Positions 1-10,302 of a stretch of 64,000 nucleotides of DNA are shown here, piece by piece; position 1 is the first letter of the stretch, and each line of letters opens with the position of its first letter. Position numbers and translations under genes: made by a program. This DNA comes from Gentiana macrophylla. Lineage: Eukaryota; Streptophyta; Magnoliopsida; Gentianales; Gentianaceae. The stretch is taken from contig JAOBSW010000282.1 of NCBI GenBank assembly GCA_026214975.1, forward strand, positions 62,001 through 126,000, read 5' to 3'. The notes below the pieces were generated by a model. That model was not told the DNA's origin and searched no databases. It was given only the letters and a program-made list of their open reading frames with translations.

Positions 1-560
1 ATGCTTCAATATCATACCCAATCACTACCGCATGATCGCCCCGTGGCTAGGGGAAACCTCAATAGTGTCATAGCATGACAATCCACACCTTGATTCCATG
101 AAGACTCCGGTCCTAAGGATAATTACACAGCCGTCACATAGTGTGACACTTATCCGTGTAAGTGGGTCAGTCTAACATACGCATTCTCTAATACACGTCC
201 ACGTACAGTCCAAGTGTCTCTACACTTCGATAGATGAGATCTATCCCTACCCTAAAGACAAAAGACATCTCTTACGTGCTAGCCTGTTCGTACTATCAAT
301 GCCCTGTTTAATAGTACATCAGCCTAGAGACATTTAAGTATCAAACTATTAAAGTGATTAGAGATCTCATCAACCATAATCACCTATCATGGTTTCTCTA
401 TCACAGTCTAATACTAAGGACGTTATCATATAACAATTCATAATCAGTTCTCTAAAGGAACAAATATATGACAACATAAAAGCCATTTAATATATGTATA
501 AACATAAAGAAATAGTAGAAATGATCCGACCCGGTCGGATCCGGTCCAACCTGATTGGGT
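1..560. repeat. Retrotransposon-derived sequence, family unresolved
   Basis: No coding region is visible. The stretch resembles the non-coding LTR or leader part of a Ty1/copia element: long AT-rich text with short GC-rich patches, and a GGATCC-rich patch at about 525-555 of the same style as that near 47880-47900. I cannot fix either end, and the left side runs out of the window. Confidence 0.35.
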
Positions 561-1333
561 TTAGGACACTATTTCAACATGATCAATTGATGATTCTGTG
601 ATATTTATTACCTCTGTTAGTTCATCAGATGAGCAATTCTCCTTAGTTCTATTATTAGCCTTTATAAGATTGATCTCAACAGTCAACCATAGAACTTCAG
701 TTTTCAATAAATCGTTTTCCTTTTTGACATTCTTATAATTCTTTTGAATTGCCTCTAATTCCTTTATGAGTATGTCCAAGGTTTCATTGAAATCTTCATT
801 TCTATGATTGTCTATGGCAATGTGAGTGTTGAATATAGAAGTACTTGCCTCGTGTTGTTTTACTGATAAATTCTCAGTTTCCTCTACTTCATTTTCAGTT
901 ATCTGCTTTCCTTTGTCTAGTCCAGCATTGTTGCTTGCTAGGTCATTTCCAAAAAATAAGATGTCTTCATCACTTTCATCGTGATCATTTTCTCCAAAAC
1001 TTATGGGTAGATTTTCAATCTTGTCTTCTTTGTTTGTGGGGGATGATTACTCAGTGAATTTCTCAATTTTTCTTGATTGTCTGTTGTGGCTTCAATGTTT
1101 GACTTTCCATTCTTTTGTTGTTCTATTAGATCTTCTATGCAATCAGCTACTTGCAGCAACTCCTTTTCTATTTCTTCTGAGATATCACTTAGTGATGGAA
1201 CTCCTCTGGATTCGTCATTATACGTGTTGAAATCGATATCCACATCATAACTAAAATGAGGTTCTGGATTTGTATGTGAGCTTGTAGTAGTGAAAATTTC
1301 AAAATACTTGATCCTGAAAATCAGATACAACAT
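561..1333 (-). pseudogene. Acidic coiled-coil ORF, broken by one frameshift, probably retrotransposon-encoded
   Basis: Two overlapping reading frames on the minus strand form one open stretch of roughly 250 codons. The upstream part (1333 to about 1001) and the downstream part (about 1025 to 561) differ by one base, and the switch lies near a run of C residues (plus-strand ggggg at about 1036-1043). The protein is rich in Asp and Glu, with a Lys/Glu/Leu heptad-like segment near its C-terminus (for example KELEAIQKNYKNVKKENDLL) that should form a coiled coil. I do not recognise the family. It lies on the PBS side of the minus-strand LTR at 1503-3235, which is the place for gag, and some SIRE-type gag proteins carry acidic coiled-coil regions, so a gag remnant is a reasonable guess. 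No zinc knuckle is visible. A captured host exon is the alternative: TTTTCAG just after the first codons looks like a splice acceptor. Confidence 0.45.
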
Positions 1334-1502
1334 TCTGCAAATAATTAGTCAGGGGATAATTGAGCCAACTTCTAATTCTAGATGTATCCATTAAGTTTCA
1401 ACTATACGCTTTTACAACTAATACAGTGACGGCCAGTTACTTCAAACAAACTGATACTGAGATTCAGCTATGGATCTCTTCGGAACAAAAACACTGCTCC
1501 GA

Positions 1503-3235
1503 TGGATGACACAAGTTTAGAGGGGGGTGAATAAACTTATCACCAAAAGCTCACCCAAAAACTGAATATTATTCCAGATTGAATTCAATCTGAAACTTGT
1601 GTTTCAAACTAAAACTTGTGTGGATTTAAGCTAACTTAACTGAGTATAAGTCAAAACTGACTTATCCTTAGTCTAATTAACCGGCAGCGGATTAATAAGC
1701 CTTTTAAATTAGAGTTATCAGTTTAGGTGCTGACTCAGTTTCTGTGTATGCTAAATGTATGTACTAGATGAATATAACTAAAATGTAGTAAATAACAGAA
1801 TGTAAACGTGTAAGGTAAATGAAACTAGATTTATAGAGGTTCCAGGTGGTGTAATCCTGTCAGTCCTCTCTTCCCCTGTGATGCGGAGGAAAATTCAACT
1901 AGAATTTCTTTGAGGTGGCCCGGTTACAAAAAGTTCTATACTGATAGTCCTTGACTAATCCCTAGCTTCACTATCTAAACACTTGTAGAACAGGTAGAAT
2001 GGCTGCTCTTCAATTGTTTGAACACACTGGTCCTTGAATGGTTGTCTTGCCTCTTCACCAGCTCATCACAAACACAGTCTTCCTGAATGCACTCAACTGT
2101 CCTTCACACCTTCTTGGTGTTTCACAGTCTAAACCTTTGATAAAATCAAAGTTGAGACTTGAATCAGTAACTATGATTCATTTGTGATTTGAGCTTTCTC
2201 CTCTATATATAACAAATATGGACGGCTCTGTTTTCTTCAAATGATTGATCTTGATCTTTCTTCTAAATCTTATGAACACTTGAAGAAATCTTGATCTTTC
2301 AGTGAAAAGCTTAGCAGGAATTCTCTTGATTTGTTTTCCCCCTTAATTTGATCTTTCTTGACCTGATTGATTCTTCGAATTCCGCATTTCTTCTTGTTGT
2401 AGAAGTAGTATATTTATAGGTGTCTTTCTAACGGTTGGATTATTTAAATTTGAATCCTTATAGACGTTAGTGGTCTTGCTTTTTCATTTGTGTGTTAGTG
2501 TCAGAAAGGACACTTTATAGACCAATAAAATTGCTTGATTTACAACGGTCATATTCTTCTTCAGTTTCTCTTGTCTCCAGTTGAAAACTGATTTCTTACA
2601 ACTTAGTCAGTTGTCAATTTTTTTAAGAGCATTAACTGAGTTTTTACTCTTCTTCAAAATCTCAGTACTTTATTCTTCATCTAATTATATTTGATTTAAA
2701 TCAGAGTACACCATTCAAATCGGTCATCTATGATATCATTGTCCTTATGATTCTTAGGTCTTCATACAAGATCCATAAAGTTAGTTTAGGTCATCACAAT
2801 CTTGGCTGAAATCTAACTTTACAGTCTTGACTTAGTCTTCATAAACTGAGTTTGAACCCTCGGTTCTTCAGTCTTCAATAATTGAGTTTGAACCCTCAGT
2901 TCTTCAATTTTCTAGATAAGCCAACCGAGTCTGTGTCCCTCAGCGAACTTACCATCTTCAGTTTCTGTTGGTGTGCTCTTAAGTCAGTTATTTTGTGAAT
3001 CTCAGTTTCTTTTAGTTAAATACACAATTTCTCAGTCCCGATCCTAGAACTATTTCAACGCTTGTCGGATTAACTTATACAAATATCAGACTCTATTAAA
3101 TCCTATAAATTGATTTTTTAGACATCTTTTTGCGTTGCACTATAACAATTAGTTATGACACTTCATCAATGAGGTCTAAAATTAATAAGTGAATAAATGA
3201 TGATGAATCATCAAAACATAAATTTTATTTCCAAC
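1503..3235 (-). repeat. Ty1/copia (SIRE-like) long terminal repeat
   Basis: On the minus strand the block opens with TGTTGGAAATAAAA at 3235, a common copia LTR start, and ends near 1503 with the CACCCCCCTCTAAA stretch typical of SIRE/Maximus LTR ends. Just beyond (about 1492-1502, minus strand) is ATCGGAGCAG, which resembles the 3' part of an initiator tRNA-Met primer-binding site. That would make this the 5' LTR of a minus-strand element whose interior begins at about 1490 and runs left. No coding potential. The exact inner boundary is uncertain by several bases. Confidence 0.5.
2846..2912. repeat. Short direct repeat inside the LTR
   Basis: A unit of about 35 bases centred on gagtttgaaccctc occurs twice in direct succession (2846-2880 and 2881-2912) with a few differences. 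It is a local tandem duplication in the copia-like LTR and shows no other function. Confidence 0.7.
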
Positions 3236-3473
3236 ATAGACCAACTCTTTAATTTATTCTCGAGGTTCCAAAATACGAGAATCACTCACGTGTGAGGAGC
3301 CAACCCGGGGACCATGGACCTATAACCAGTAGCTCCAATAAATCGAATAAAATATTCATCGAACAGAACATTTCTATTCAACTTATCAATTCTGGAATTA
3401 TGCCACCATAAATCTGAAACTGAACTCTATCGATTATAGATATAATTTATTCTCAAAGTGTCGAGTCAATAAG

Positions 3474-5327
3474 TGTAACACCCCGACTACCAATCCCGTC
3501 GGCCGCCGGTATTGGTCACCGTAATGCCACTCATCACGACACACAGTCGTGGCGGTAACATGCAACATTCAACAACAGAAAGAAAATAAACATTCACCAT
3601 TCATTATTTTAAAAGAAAGTATTAAAGTGAATACAAGTATCCTGAAGGAAATGAAATTATGCGGAACGTCAAAATCTTTAAAATTTAAAAATTCCAAATA
3701 ATGTAGAAAACATGTGACTGCGACTACGTGGCTCTCAAACCCCGCGACATCCCAGCAACAAGCAAGCATCCATAGAAGTACCTGCTAAGAATCTGCTCCC
3801 CATAAATGGATCATAGCAGGGTCAAACGAAAGTACAAACCGTCAACTACAAAGTTGAGTAAGAATAAATCTAGTGTACAAAAGTAAAACCAACTCAAGAG
3901 AGGTACTACTACACTTATGAAGGACCCAACCAATCTATAAAAGTTACGACCGCCTATACTTGAAACCAAACATCACAACTAGCCACCTAAAGGTCCCGAA
4001 TGTGCACATCCCTCAAAAGGGTAAAGCCCTAGAGATGAGGGTCCTAAAGGTCATCCAATGGTACCATACTAGATGGACCATCACGTGCTGGGGTGCAAGG
4101 AAACCTTCCCGGGTTCCCGGCTTTGGGTACTACCCTATCCGGCCCGACCACATCACTGCCTGCGCAACTCCCTAAACACGTAGGGTCACTTGAAGTCGTA
4201 AGGAAACCTTCCGGGTTTACGGCTTTGGGAGCTACCCTATCCGGCCCAACCACAGGGTCTACGAACCTCAATGCCCAACACCAAGTCCCACGGTGATATC
4301 AAAGCCTCGACTCATCAAAACCCAACTTACCATACATATTCATAAGACTTATCAACAACCCACAAAGGAAGGAAAACAACATAGATCGGGCGCCCGTGCT
4401 GAAGACGAACGCCCGCCCAGGACTCCACCTGGGACGCCCGTCCAAGCGAATGACGCCCGCCCAAAACATCGAGTTAGATCTCGAATGTAAAACAACCCCT
4501 CAGACGCCCGTCCGTGTAACTCCAGACGCCCGTCCAAAACCAACTCAAAGCAGACGCCCGGCCGTAGAAAGTACAGACGCCCGCCCACTTTAGCGAGTTA
4601 GATCTCGAATGTAAAACAACCCCTCAGGCGCCCGTCCGGGCAATCCAGACGCCCGTCTAGGATGAAATCAAAGCGACGCGCCCGCCCAGGAGGCTTGGGC
4701 GCCCGCCCACCTGGGTTTCATCTCGAACCCTAACAATTTTCTACGCGATTTCGAGCCGTTTTCAACGAGCGGCAAAAGAAAGCAACCCTTAAGCCCGTAA
4801 AACCCCATACAAAGGTATCATATCATTGTAGATTTTAACTAACACAAAAACACACTACTAGGAACGTTTAACACACCAAAACCGTGGCACACAAGCATAG
4901 AAGTCTTAAATTAAACTTTTACAAAGATCAAGTTGAACTTTTGACAAAGATAGAATTATCCTTACCGAATTGCTGCGTTTTGAAAGCCCTTGCTAAGCTA
5001 GAAACGATCCTCAACGGAAGCTCGAATCTATAAAAGGAAACAACGACATCAAAACGAATTCCTAAACACCAAGGAGAGATTTTTTTCTCCTTCCTCCTCA
5101 CAAGCAAGTCGTGGCAAGGGAGGTTTTGAGGCTGAACAAAAAATTTTGCTTGGGGAAAAATAAGGGAGGAAAAAGGAGTGAAAACCCTTTTTATTCATTA
5201 AGTGATTAAAACTCCTTTTTAATTACCAAATAAATCCCTTCATAAAAATTTATTTAAATCCCATAATTTCCCGAATAATTAGATCCTTTATTAATTAATT
5301 AGTAAGTCAAAATTTCGGGATATTACA
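3474..5327 (-). repeat. Tekay 3' LTR
   Basis: This 1,854-bp LTR begins TGTAACACCCC and ends GGGATATTACA on the plus strand. It is the downstream (3') LTR for the minus-strand element, because the polypurine tract abuts its inner edge at 5328. It contains an internal duplication of about 70 bp (around 4097-4160 and 4200-4255, sharing ctaccctatccggccc) and a GC-rich minisatellite at about 4388-4715. The short open frames in it are not genes. Confidence 0.92.
4388..4715. repeat. GACGCCCGYCC minisatellite in the Tekay LTR
   Basis: The motif GACGCCCGTCC or GACGCCCGCCC recurs about a dozen times at irregular spacing of 15-35 bases, separated by AT-richer spacers. The same array is present in the other LTR at about 11207-11530. 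It creates spurious Arg/Pro-rich open frames on both strands. Its high CpG content contrasts with the AT-rich surroundings. Confidence 0.8.
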
Positions 5328-5340
5328 TCCTCCCCCCCTT
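5328..5340 (-). other. Polypurine tract of the Tekay element
   Basis: Read on the minus strand, AAGGGGGGGAGGA immediately precedes the TGTAATATCCC end of the 3' LTR. That is the expected position and composition of the plus-strand primer in an LTR retrotransposon. Confidence 0.85.
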
Positions 5341-5434
5341 AAGACAAAACTTCGTCCTCGAAGTTCAGGTTCGTATCGGCGTTAATCCACCCCCCTTAAA
5401 GCACCCTTCGTCCCCGAAGATAAGCAAAAGGATT

Positions 5435-5778
5435 TTACGAACAAGGCTTGAGAATTGCATACCTTAGGAGAACAAATGCGGTACTTACGTCGATAGCATC
5501 CTCGACTTCCCATGTCGCCTCCTCGGTGGCATGGTTGAACCATAAGACCTTGACGATGCTAACCTCACGCCCCTTGTTTTCCGTACTTTGGTATCTAATA
5601 TCATGTACGGTACCTCTTCGTAAGTCAAGGATTGATCCAGTTCAACGACCTCCGGTTCGATCACGTGAGAAGGATCACTCACGTACTTGCGCAATTGGGA
5701 TACATGGAACACGTTATGCACCTTATCCAACGCCGGTGGCAAGGCGAGTCGATATGCCACTTCACCTATGCGGTCCAA
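5435..5778 (-). pseudogene. Tekay integrase C-terminus with chromodomain
   Basis: DRIGEVAYRLALPP, then VHNVFHVSQLRKYV, form the end of the GPY/F module. After a linker (HVIEPEVVELDQSLTYEEVP) comes the chromodomain: ILDTKVRKTRG in one frame, then WFNHATEEATWEVEDAI in another at about 5545-5480. The final ATWEVED is the conserved chromodomain aromatic/acidic end. In chromoviruses this domain steers integration towards particular histone marks. One frameshift near 5590-5560 splits it. Confidence 0.87.
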
Positions 5779-6721
5779 GACCTCGTGATGGCCCAGCGTG
5801 CATTGGGACTCAACTTCCCTTTCTTGCCAAAACGCATCACTCCTCTGGTTGGTGATACTCGTAGCAATACTTTATCGCCCACGGCGAACTCAATATCCCG
5901 TCGGTGTAAGTCTGCATAGCTCTTCTGCCTATCCTGGGCAGCCTTCATCTTTTCTCGGATTATCTGCACCTGCTTAATCGTATCTTCGATCATCTGCGGT
6001 CCCAAAATCACTGCCTCGGACGAATCGTCCCAACAAACCGGACTTTTGCACTTCCTACCATAAAGTGCCTCAAAAGGTGCCATCTTAATACTGGCATGGT
6101 AACTGTTGTTGTATGAAAACTCAATAAGATCGAGCTTTTCCTCCCAAGAGCCTTTGAATTCTAACACACATGCCCTCAACATGTCTTCCAAAGTTTGTAT
6201 GGTCCTCTCCGTCTGACCATCGGTAGCAGGGTGAAAAGCTGTACTCATTCGTAGCTCCGTCCCCAAGGCTGTCTGTAGCTCCTGCCAAAACCGAGATATG
6301 AATCTCGCATCTCTATCTGACACAATGCTGCTGGGTATACCATATAGTCTCACAATATTTCTCCGGTATGCCATAGCCAACTCCGTCTTACCTGTGGTTC
6401 TTTCATCGGGATGAAATGCGCCGCTTTGGTCGATCCATCCACAACGACCCAAATCATATTATTCCCTTTAGGGCCTCGGTAATCCGCATACAAAATCCAT
6501 AGAGATGGAATCCCACTTCCAAACCGGCACATCCAACGGTGCGGCAGATACCCTCGTGGCCGTCGATGTTCAATCTTGACCTTCCGACAAGTCAAGCACT
6601 TTGACACAAATTTCGCTACCTCACGTTTCATATTGGGCCACCAAAAGGTTTTCTTGAGGTCTTTATACAATTTTTCTCCTCCCGGATGAACCGAATAAGG
6701 CGTATTATGAGCTTCACTCAA
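5766..6721 (-). pseudogene. Tekay integrase
   Basis: Two overlapping frames cover the integrase. At 6721-6540 is the HHCC zinc-binding domain (EAHNTPYSVHPGGEKLYKDL, then CLTCRKVK). The catalytic core follows: the first Asp in the VVVDGSTKAAHFIP block (about 6450-6410), the second in SIVSDRDARF, and the Glu in HPATDGQTERTIQ. The downstream GKKGKLSPN block is the start of the GPY/F module. The two frames overlap around 6350-6450 because of a frameshift. The enzyme would insert element cDNA into the genome. Confidence 0.9.
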
Positions 6722-7009
6722 GATCCGCCTCTTGAGTTCTTCGCCGGCCGGTACACACCACCGACCCTTAAACCGATACTACCATCCTCGTGTAACGTAA
6801 AATCGGCCGCTCCATCTGTACTCAATCTTGGCCTTCTTTGCCTCAATTACCTCGTCACCCACTTGTTTCGCCGGATCTCGCCGTATAATTCGGGTTGCAA
6901 GACGAAGTCGCTTTTATCTCCGCTTTTCGGATGACACAAATATTCATGCGGTCCAACTCTTCTCGCAACCGATCCGAGCTACTTCCTCGCACAAGGAATG
7001 AATCGATTT

Positions 7010-7588
7010 CCGACTCAAAGCGTCCGCCACTACATTGGCCTTCCTTCGTGGTATTGGATTTCCATGTCATAATCTTTAATTAGTTCCAACCAACGCCTCT
7101 GGCGCATGTTGAGCTCTTCGTGTAAATATGTACTTGGACTCTTGTGATCTCAAAACACCTTGAAAGTTATTCCATACAAATAGTGTCGCCATATATTCAA
7201 TGCGAAAACCACATTTGCCAACTCTAAGTTGTGAGTCGGGTAGTTACTCTCATATGGTTTTAATTTGCCTCGATGCATACGCGATCACTGCGTCTCCGTT
7301 GCATCAAGACGCAACCTGAGACCATTCTTCGATGCATCGGTATAAACCTCAATATCCTCATTACCCTCTGGTAGTGCTAAAATAGAGCTGTAGTCAACCG
7401 TTCCTTAGCGGTTGGAATGCCTCTCACATTTTTCATCCCACTTAAACCGGTTCTCTTTCTTCATTAATGCGATCCATCGGTCTCGCAATCTTGGAAAAGT
7501 CTTTTACAAATCTTCGGTAATATCCAGCCAAACCCAAGAAGCTTGAATTTCCGCAACATTCTTAGGTGTTGGCCATCTCGTCACCGCT
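7010..7588 (-). pseudogene. Tekay RNase H region, heavily fragmented
   Basis: Only pieces can be read. The best is the C-terminal end near 7075-7010, where MEIQYHEG and a shifted ADALSRK-like segment match the usual gypsy RNase H ending (YHPGKANVVADALSRK). Small indels every 30-60 bases prevent a continuous translation. Position between RT and integrase supports the assignment. Confidence 0.65.
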
Positions 7589-8301
7589 CTATCTTGCTCG
7601 GGTCAACGGATACACCGTCTTTCGAGACAACATGCCCCAAAAATGCCACTGCTCCAAACCGTAATTCACATTTCGACAATTTCGCATCTGATTGTTTCTC
7701 CGTAAAATCTGCAATACGAGCCTCGGGTGCTCGGCATGTTCTTCCTTAGTCTTAGAGTAGACCAGGATGTCGTCAATAAAGACTACTACAACTGGTCCAA
7801 GTAGGGTCCGAATACCCGGTTCATCAAATCCATGAAAATCGCCAGTGCGTTGGTCAATCCGAAAGGCATGACCGTGAATTCGTAATGTCCGTGCACTGTA
7901 CGAAATGCGGTCTTTGGAATATCCGTGATCGCTACCGGAGCTGGTGATACCTCGATCGCAAATCAATCTTCGAGAAAATACACGCCTTCGTAGTTGATCG
8001 AACAAATCATCGATCCTAGGTAACGGATACTTGTTCTTCACTGCGTGGCGTGGTTCGGTTCGGTAATCAATACACACCGCATACTACCATCCTTCTTCTT
8101 CACAAACAACACCGGTGCTCCCCATGGTGATACACTCGGTCGGATATACCCTTTATCGAGCGCTTCTTCCAATTGTACCTTTAGTTCTACTAATTCCTTA
8201 GGTGCCATACGATAGGGTGCTTTCGATATCGGTCCGGTCCCGGGCACCAACTCCACCGCAAACTCTACCTCCTCCTGCGGGGTGGCATGCCAGTATCTCA
8301 T
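7589..8301 (-). pseudogene. Tekay reverse transcriptase region
   Basis: The N-terminal RT part is clear at 8301-8050: [20 protein letters not shown], then the [25 protein letters not shown] block. The frame then shifts. The next part holds CIDYR, NKYPLPRIDDLFDQL and the catalytic VVFIDDILVYSKTKEEH block at about 7790-7740. FIDD is the usual gypsy form of the YXDD motif. RNase H should follow downstream but is fragmented. Confidence 0.88.
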
Positions 8302-8699
8302 CAGGAATACATCCCCAAAATCACGGACTACATCAATGTCCGCTAGTTTTAGATCCCCGTGCTTACATCATGTACGTGACACATAAACAACGGGTGCCCT
8401 TTTCGATGAGAGATCTCAAAGTCATCACCGGAATAATCTTCACATTAGGTTTATCCACAAATCCCTTGTAAGATACCCGCACCCTTTAGGACCTCTCAAA
8501 GTCACCTTCTTTCGCGCCACATAAGTCAATTTTGGCTTTATGCCGGTTCAACCAATCCATACCCAAAATAACGTCGAAGTTCTCGAGAGGGAACTCGATC
8601 AAGTCAACCGACAAGTTGACTCCCAAAATCACTATTGGCACATCTCTATACAACTTAGAACATGGTACTAACTCTCCGATGGTTGCATAAATTTGTCAT

Positions 8700-8830
8700 C
8701 AATTACCTCAAATGTAGCTAGACCTAACCTCAAAGCATGCGAACTTGCTACAAAGGAACATGATGCACCCGAATCAAAAAGTACATAGGATAAGAATGAG
8801 TTAAACGAGAAAATTACCCGTCACTACGTG
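8700..8830 (-). pseudogene. Tekay aspartic protease active-site region
   Basis: On the minus strand at about 8795-8750 the translation reads YVLFDSGASCSFVA, which carries the DSGAS catalytic motif of retropepsins, followed by the conserved SSHALRLGL-like segment. It lies between the zinc knuckle and RT, as expected. It would cleave the gag-pol polyprotein. The surrounding frame is interrupted. Confidence 0.8.
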
Positions 8831-9100
8831 GTTGCTCTGCTCGGCCTCCTCTCCGCCCCAAAGGCGAATAATCTCTCGATCTGATTTTTCTCACCGACCG
8901 TCTTTGGCGACCCGATGGTCGGTTTCTGTTTCCACCGGTGGCGCGCAGTGCACCCCTGTCGGCTCTGTGCAGGAGTACCACTCTGCTGCTGGTTACCCCT
9001 ACCCATGTTCCCCGTGTTGTTCTCTGGAGTCCCACCCATATTGCTTCCCGTAACCGATGCCGACCCGGCAGGTGTGGGAGCCGTAAAGCACTCATATCGT

Positions 9101-10039
9101 CTATGTCCAAACTTCCCACAATTGTGACATCGAACTGCGCTTTGAACAATCGGTACCCGGATGATTTCTCTGGCACCGCTTGCAATGATAACTTCGTGGC
9201 CGACTAAACCCCTGGGAGTTACCTCTCACCGGCTGACCACCACTGCCCCTGGTAAGGTGGGAATTTTCCGAAAAGGACGGTCGTACTGGTGGGTTTCCGG
9301 AATTTCTCCGCTTTTGCTGCCCCTGATTGTCCTCAGAGACGCTCTTCCTCTTGTTAGTAGTATATGCCGCTTTGACCTCTCTCCGAATCCTCTCAATGTT
9401 GCATGCTACTTCACACATCTCTTTTAAACTCGTGAAGCCCCTGCTTGCACCCATACGATCCCGGATCGCTAAATCTAAGTGTTGCTCAAACTTCACCATC
9501 TTGGCCTCTTCAGTCGGCACTAGCTCAGATGCATAAACTGCCAAGTCGACAAACTTCTCGTAGTATTCTTGGGACAGTCATATCCCCTCGTCGGAGATTA
9601 TCGAACTCCACCCCGCAGCTCTTTCCTCTTGGATTCGGGAAAGAATTCACGCCTCGGCTCGCTTAAACTCAGTCGATTCAATGGGACCAATGCCGTTTTC
9701 TTGCTCATTTACTGATGCTGAGCCAACCGATCTTTGTTAGCACCCCACCATAAATCAGCCTCACAACCAAGTAGAAAGCGGCTTGGTCGACCTTCGATTC
9801 CTCCGACATGCCCTAAAGTGGCGAAAATTTTCTCAAACTCCTAATCCACCGCTCGAGTCCCTTAGGATCTCCCTTACCATCGTCTCGACTAGGCCTCTCA
9901 CGACTCACGGCCCTAGTCATGCCGGTGGTTGACCCGAGAACGATCCTCTGTCGCCTTGTTGACCGCCTGAATCAGTCTTGATTCATCTTAACCGGTGATC
10001 AATCAATTTGGTCCTCTCATTTCCATTCCTAGGAGGCAT
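9101..10039 (-). pseudogene. Tekay gag region (capsid/nucleocapsid)
   Basis: The gag part runs from ATG 10039 to about 9100. The capsid C-terminal segment is readable at 9544-9320 (FEQHLDLAIRDRMGA and the following CEVACNIERIRREVK helix). A basic, Gly/Ser/Arg-rich segment comes next, then one CCHC-like cluster (CKRCQRNHPGTDC) and a second Cys/His cluster at about 9130-9080, reached after frame changes. This region would form the virus-like particle and bind element RNA. The N-terminal third (10030-9550) is fragmented. Confidence 0.8.
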
Positions 10040-10286
10040 AGCTAAACTACAAAAGTAAACAATCATACATTCAATTATCACCTATATCATGCCACGAATA
10101 TTTCACATATACTAACACTTATCGTCCAAAATTAATTGCAACACACACACCACATTGCCACATACATCGAACTTACTGTACTTTCCCTACATAGAACTCA
10201 ATACCTACCCCACACATCCTCACTGTGCTTATTTTAGTGAATTTATTCTTAAGGTTCATTTTAGGTGGTGGTCTCCGAGTCGAACG

Positions 10287-10300
10287 TCTCTCGATACCAC
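10287..10300 (-). other. Primer-binding site of the Tekay element
   Basis: Two bases inside the 5' LTR, the minus strand reads GTGGTATCGAGAG. Its TGGTATC core matches the 3' end of initiator tRNA-Met as used by most gypsy elements; the next bases deviate from TGGTATCAGAGC. Confidence 0.8.
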
Positions 10301-10302
10301 TT

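Larger units (their letters stand above)
5435..10039 (-). pseudogene. Tekay gag-pol polyprotein, broken
   Basis: The most likely start is ATG at 10037-10039 (MPPRNGNERTK), 264 bp inside the 5' LTR. The probable end is TAA at 5435-5437, just after the chromodomain. Gag, protease, RT, RNase H, integrase and chromodomain follow in chromovirus order, but the frame shifts many times, so no single ORF exceeds about 230 codons. The worst stretches are 6720-7590 and 9550-10030. Catalytic motifs that survive include the protease DSGAS, the RT FIDD and the integrase D and E residues. As written it cannot produce a full polyprotein. The decay is stronger than expected from the fairly similar LTRs, which is one reason to suspect consensus errors. 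Confidence 0.88.

Noticed and set aside
4044..4593. Several overlapping open frames of 65-80 codons on both strands
   Set aside because: They arise from the GACGCCCG minisatellite and the duplicated part of the Tekay LTR. The matching frames in the other LTR are not conserved.
9161..9666. Plus-strand open frames in the Tekay gag region
   Set aside because: Shadows of minus-strand gag; composition and position add nothing.
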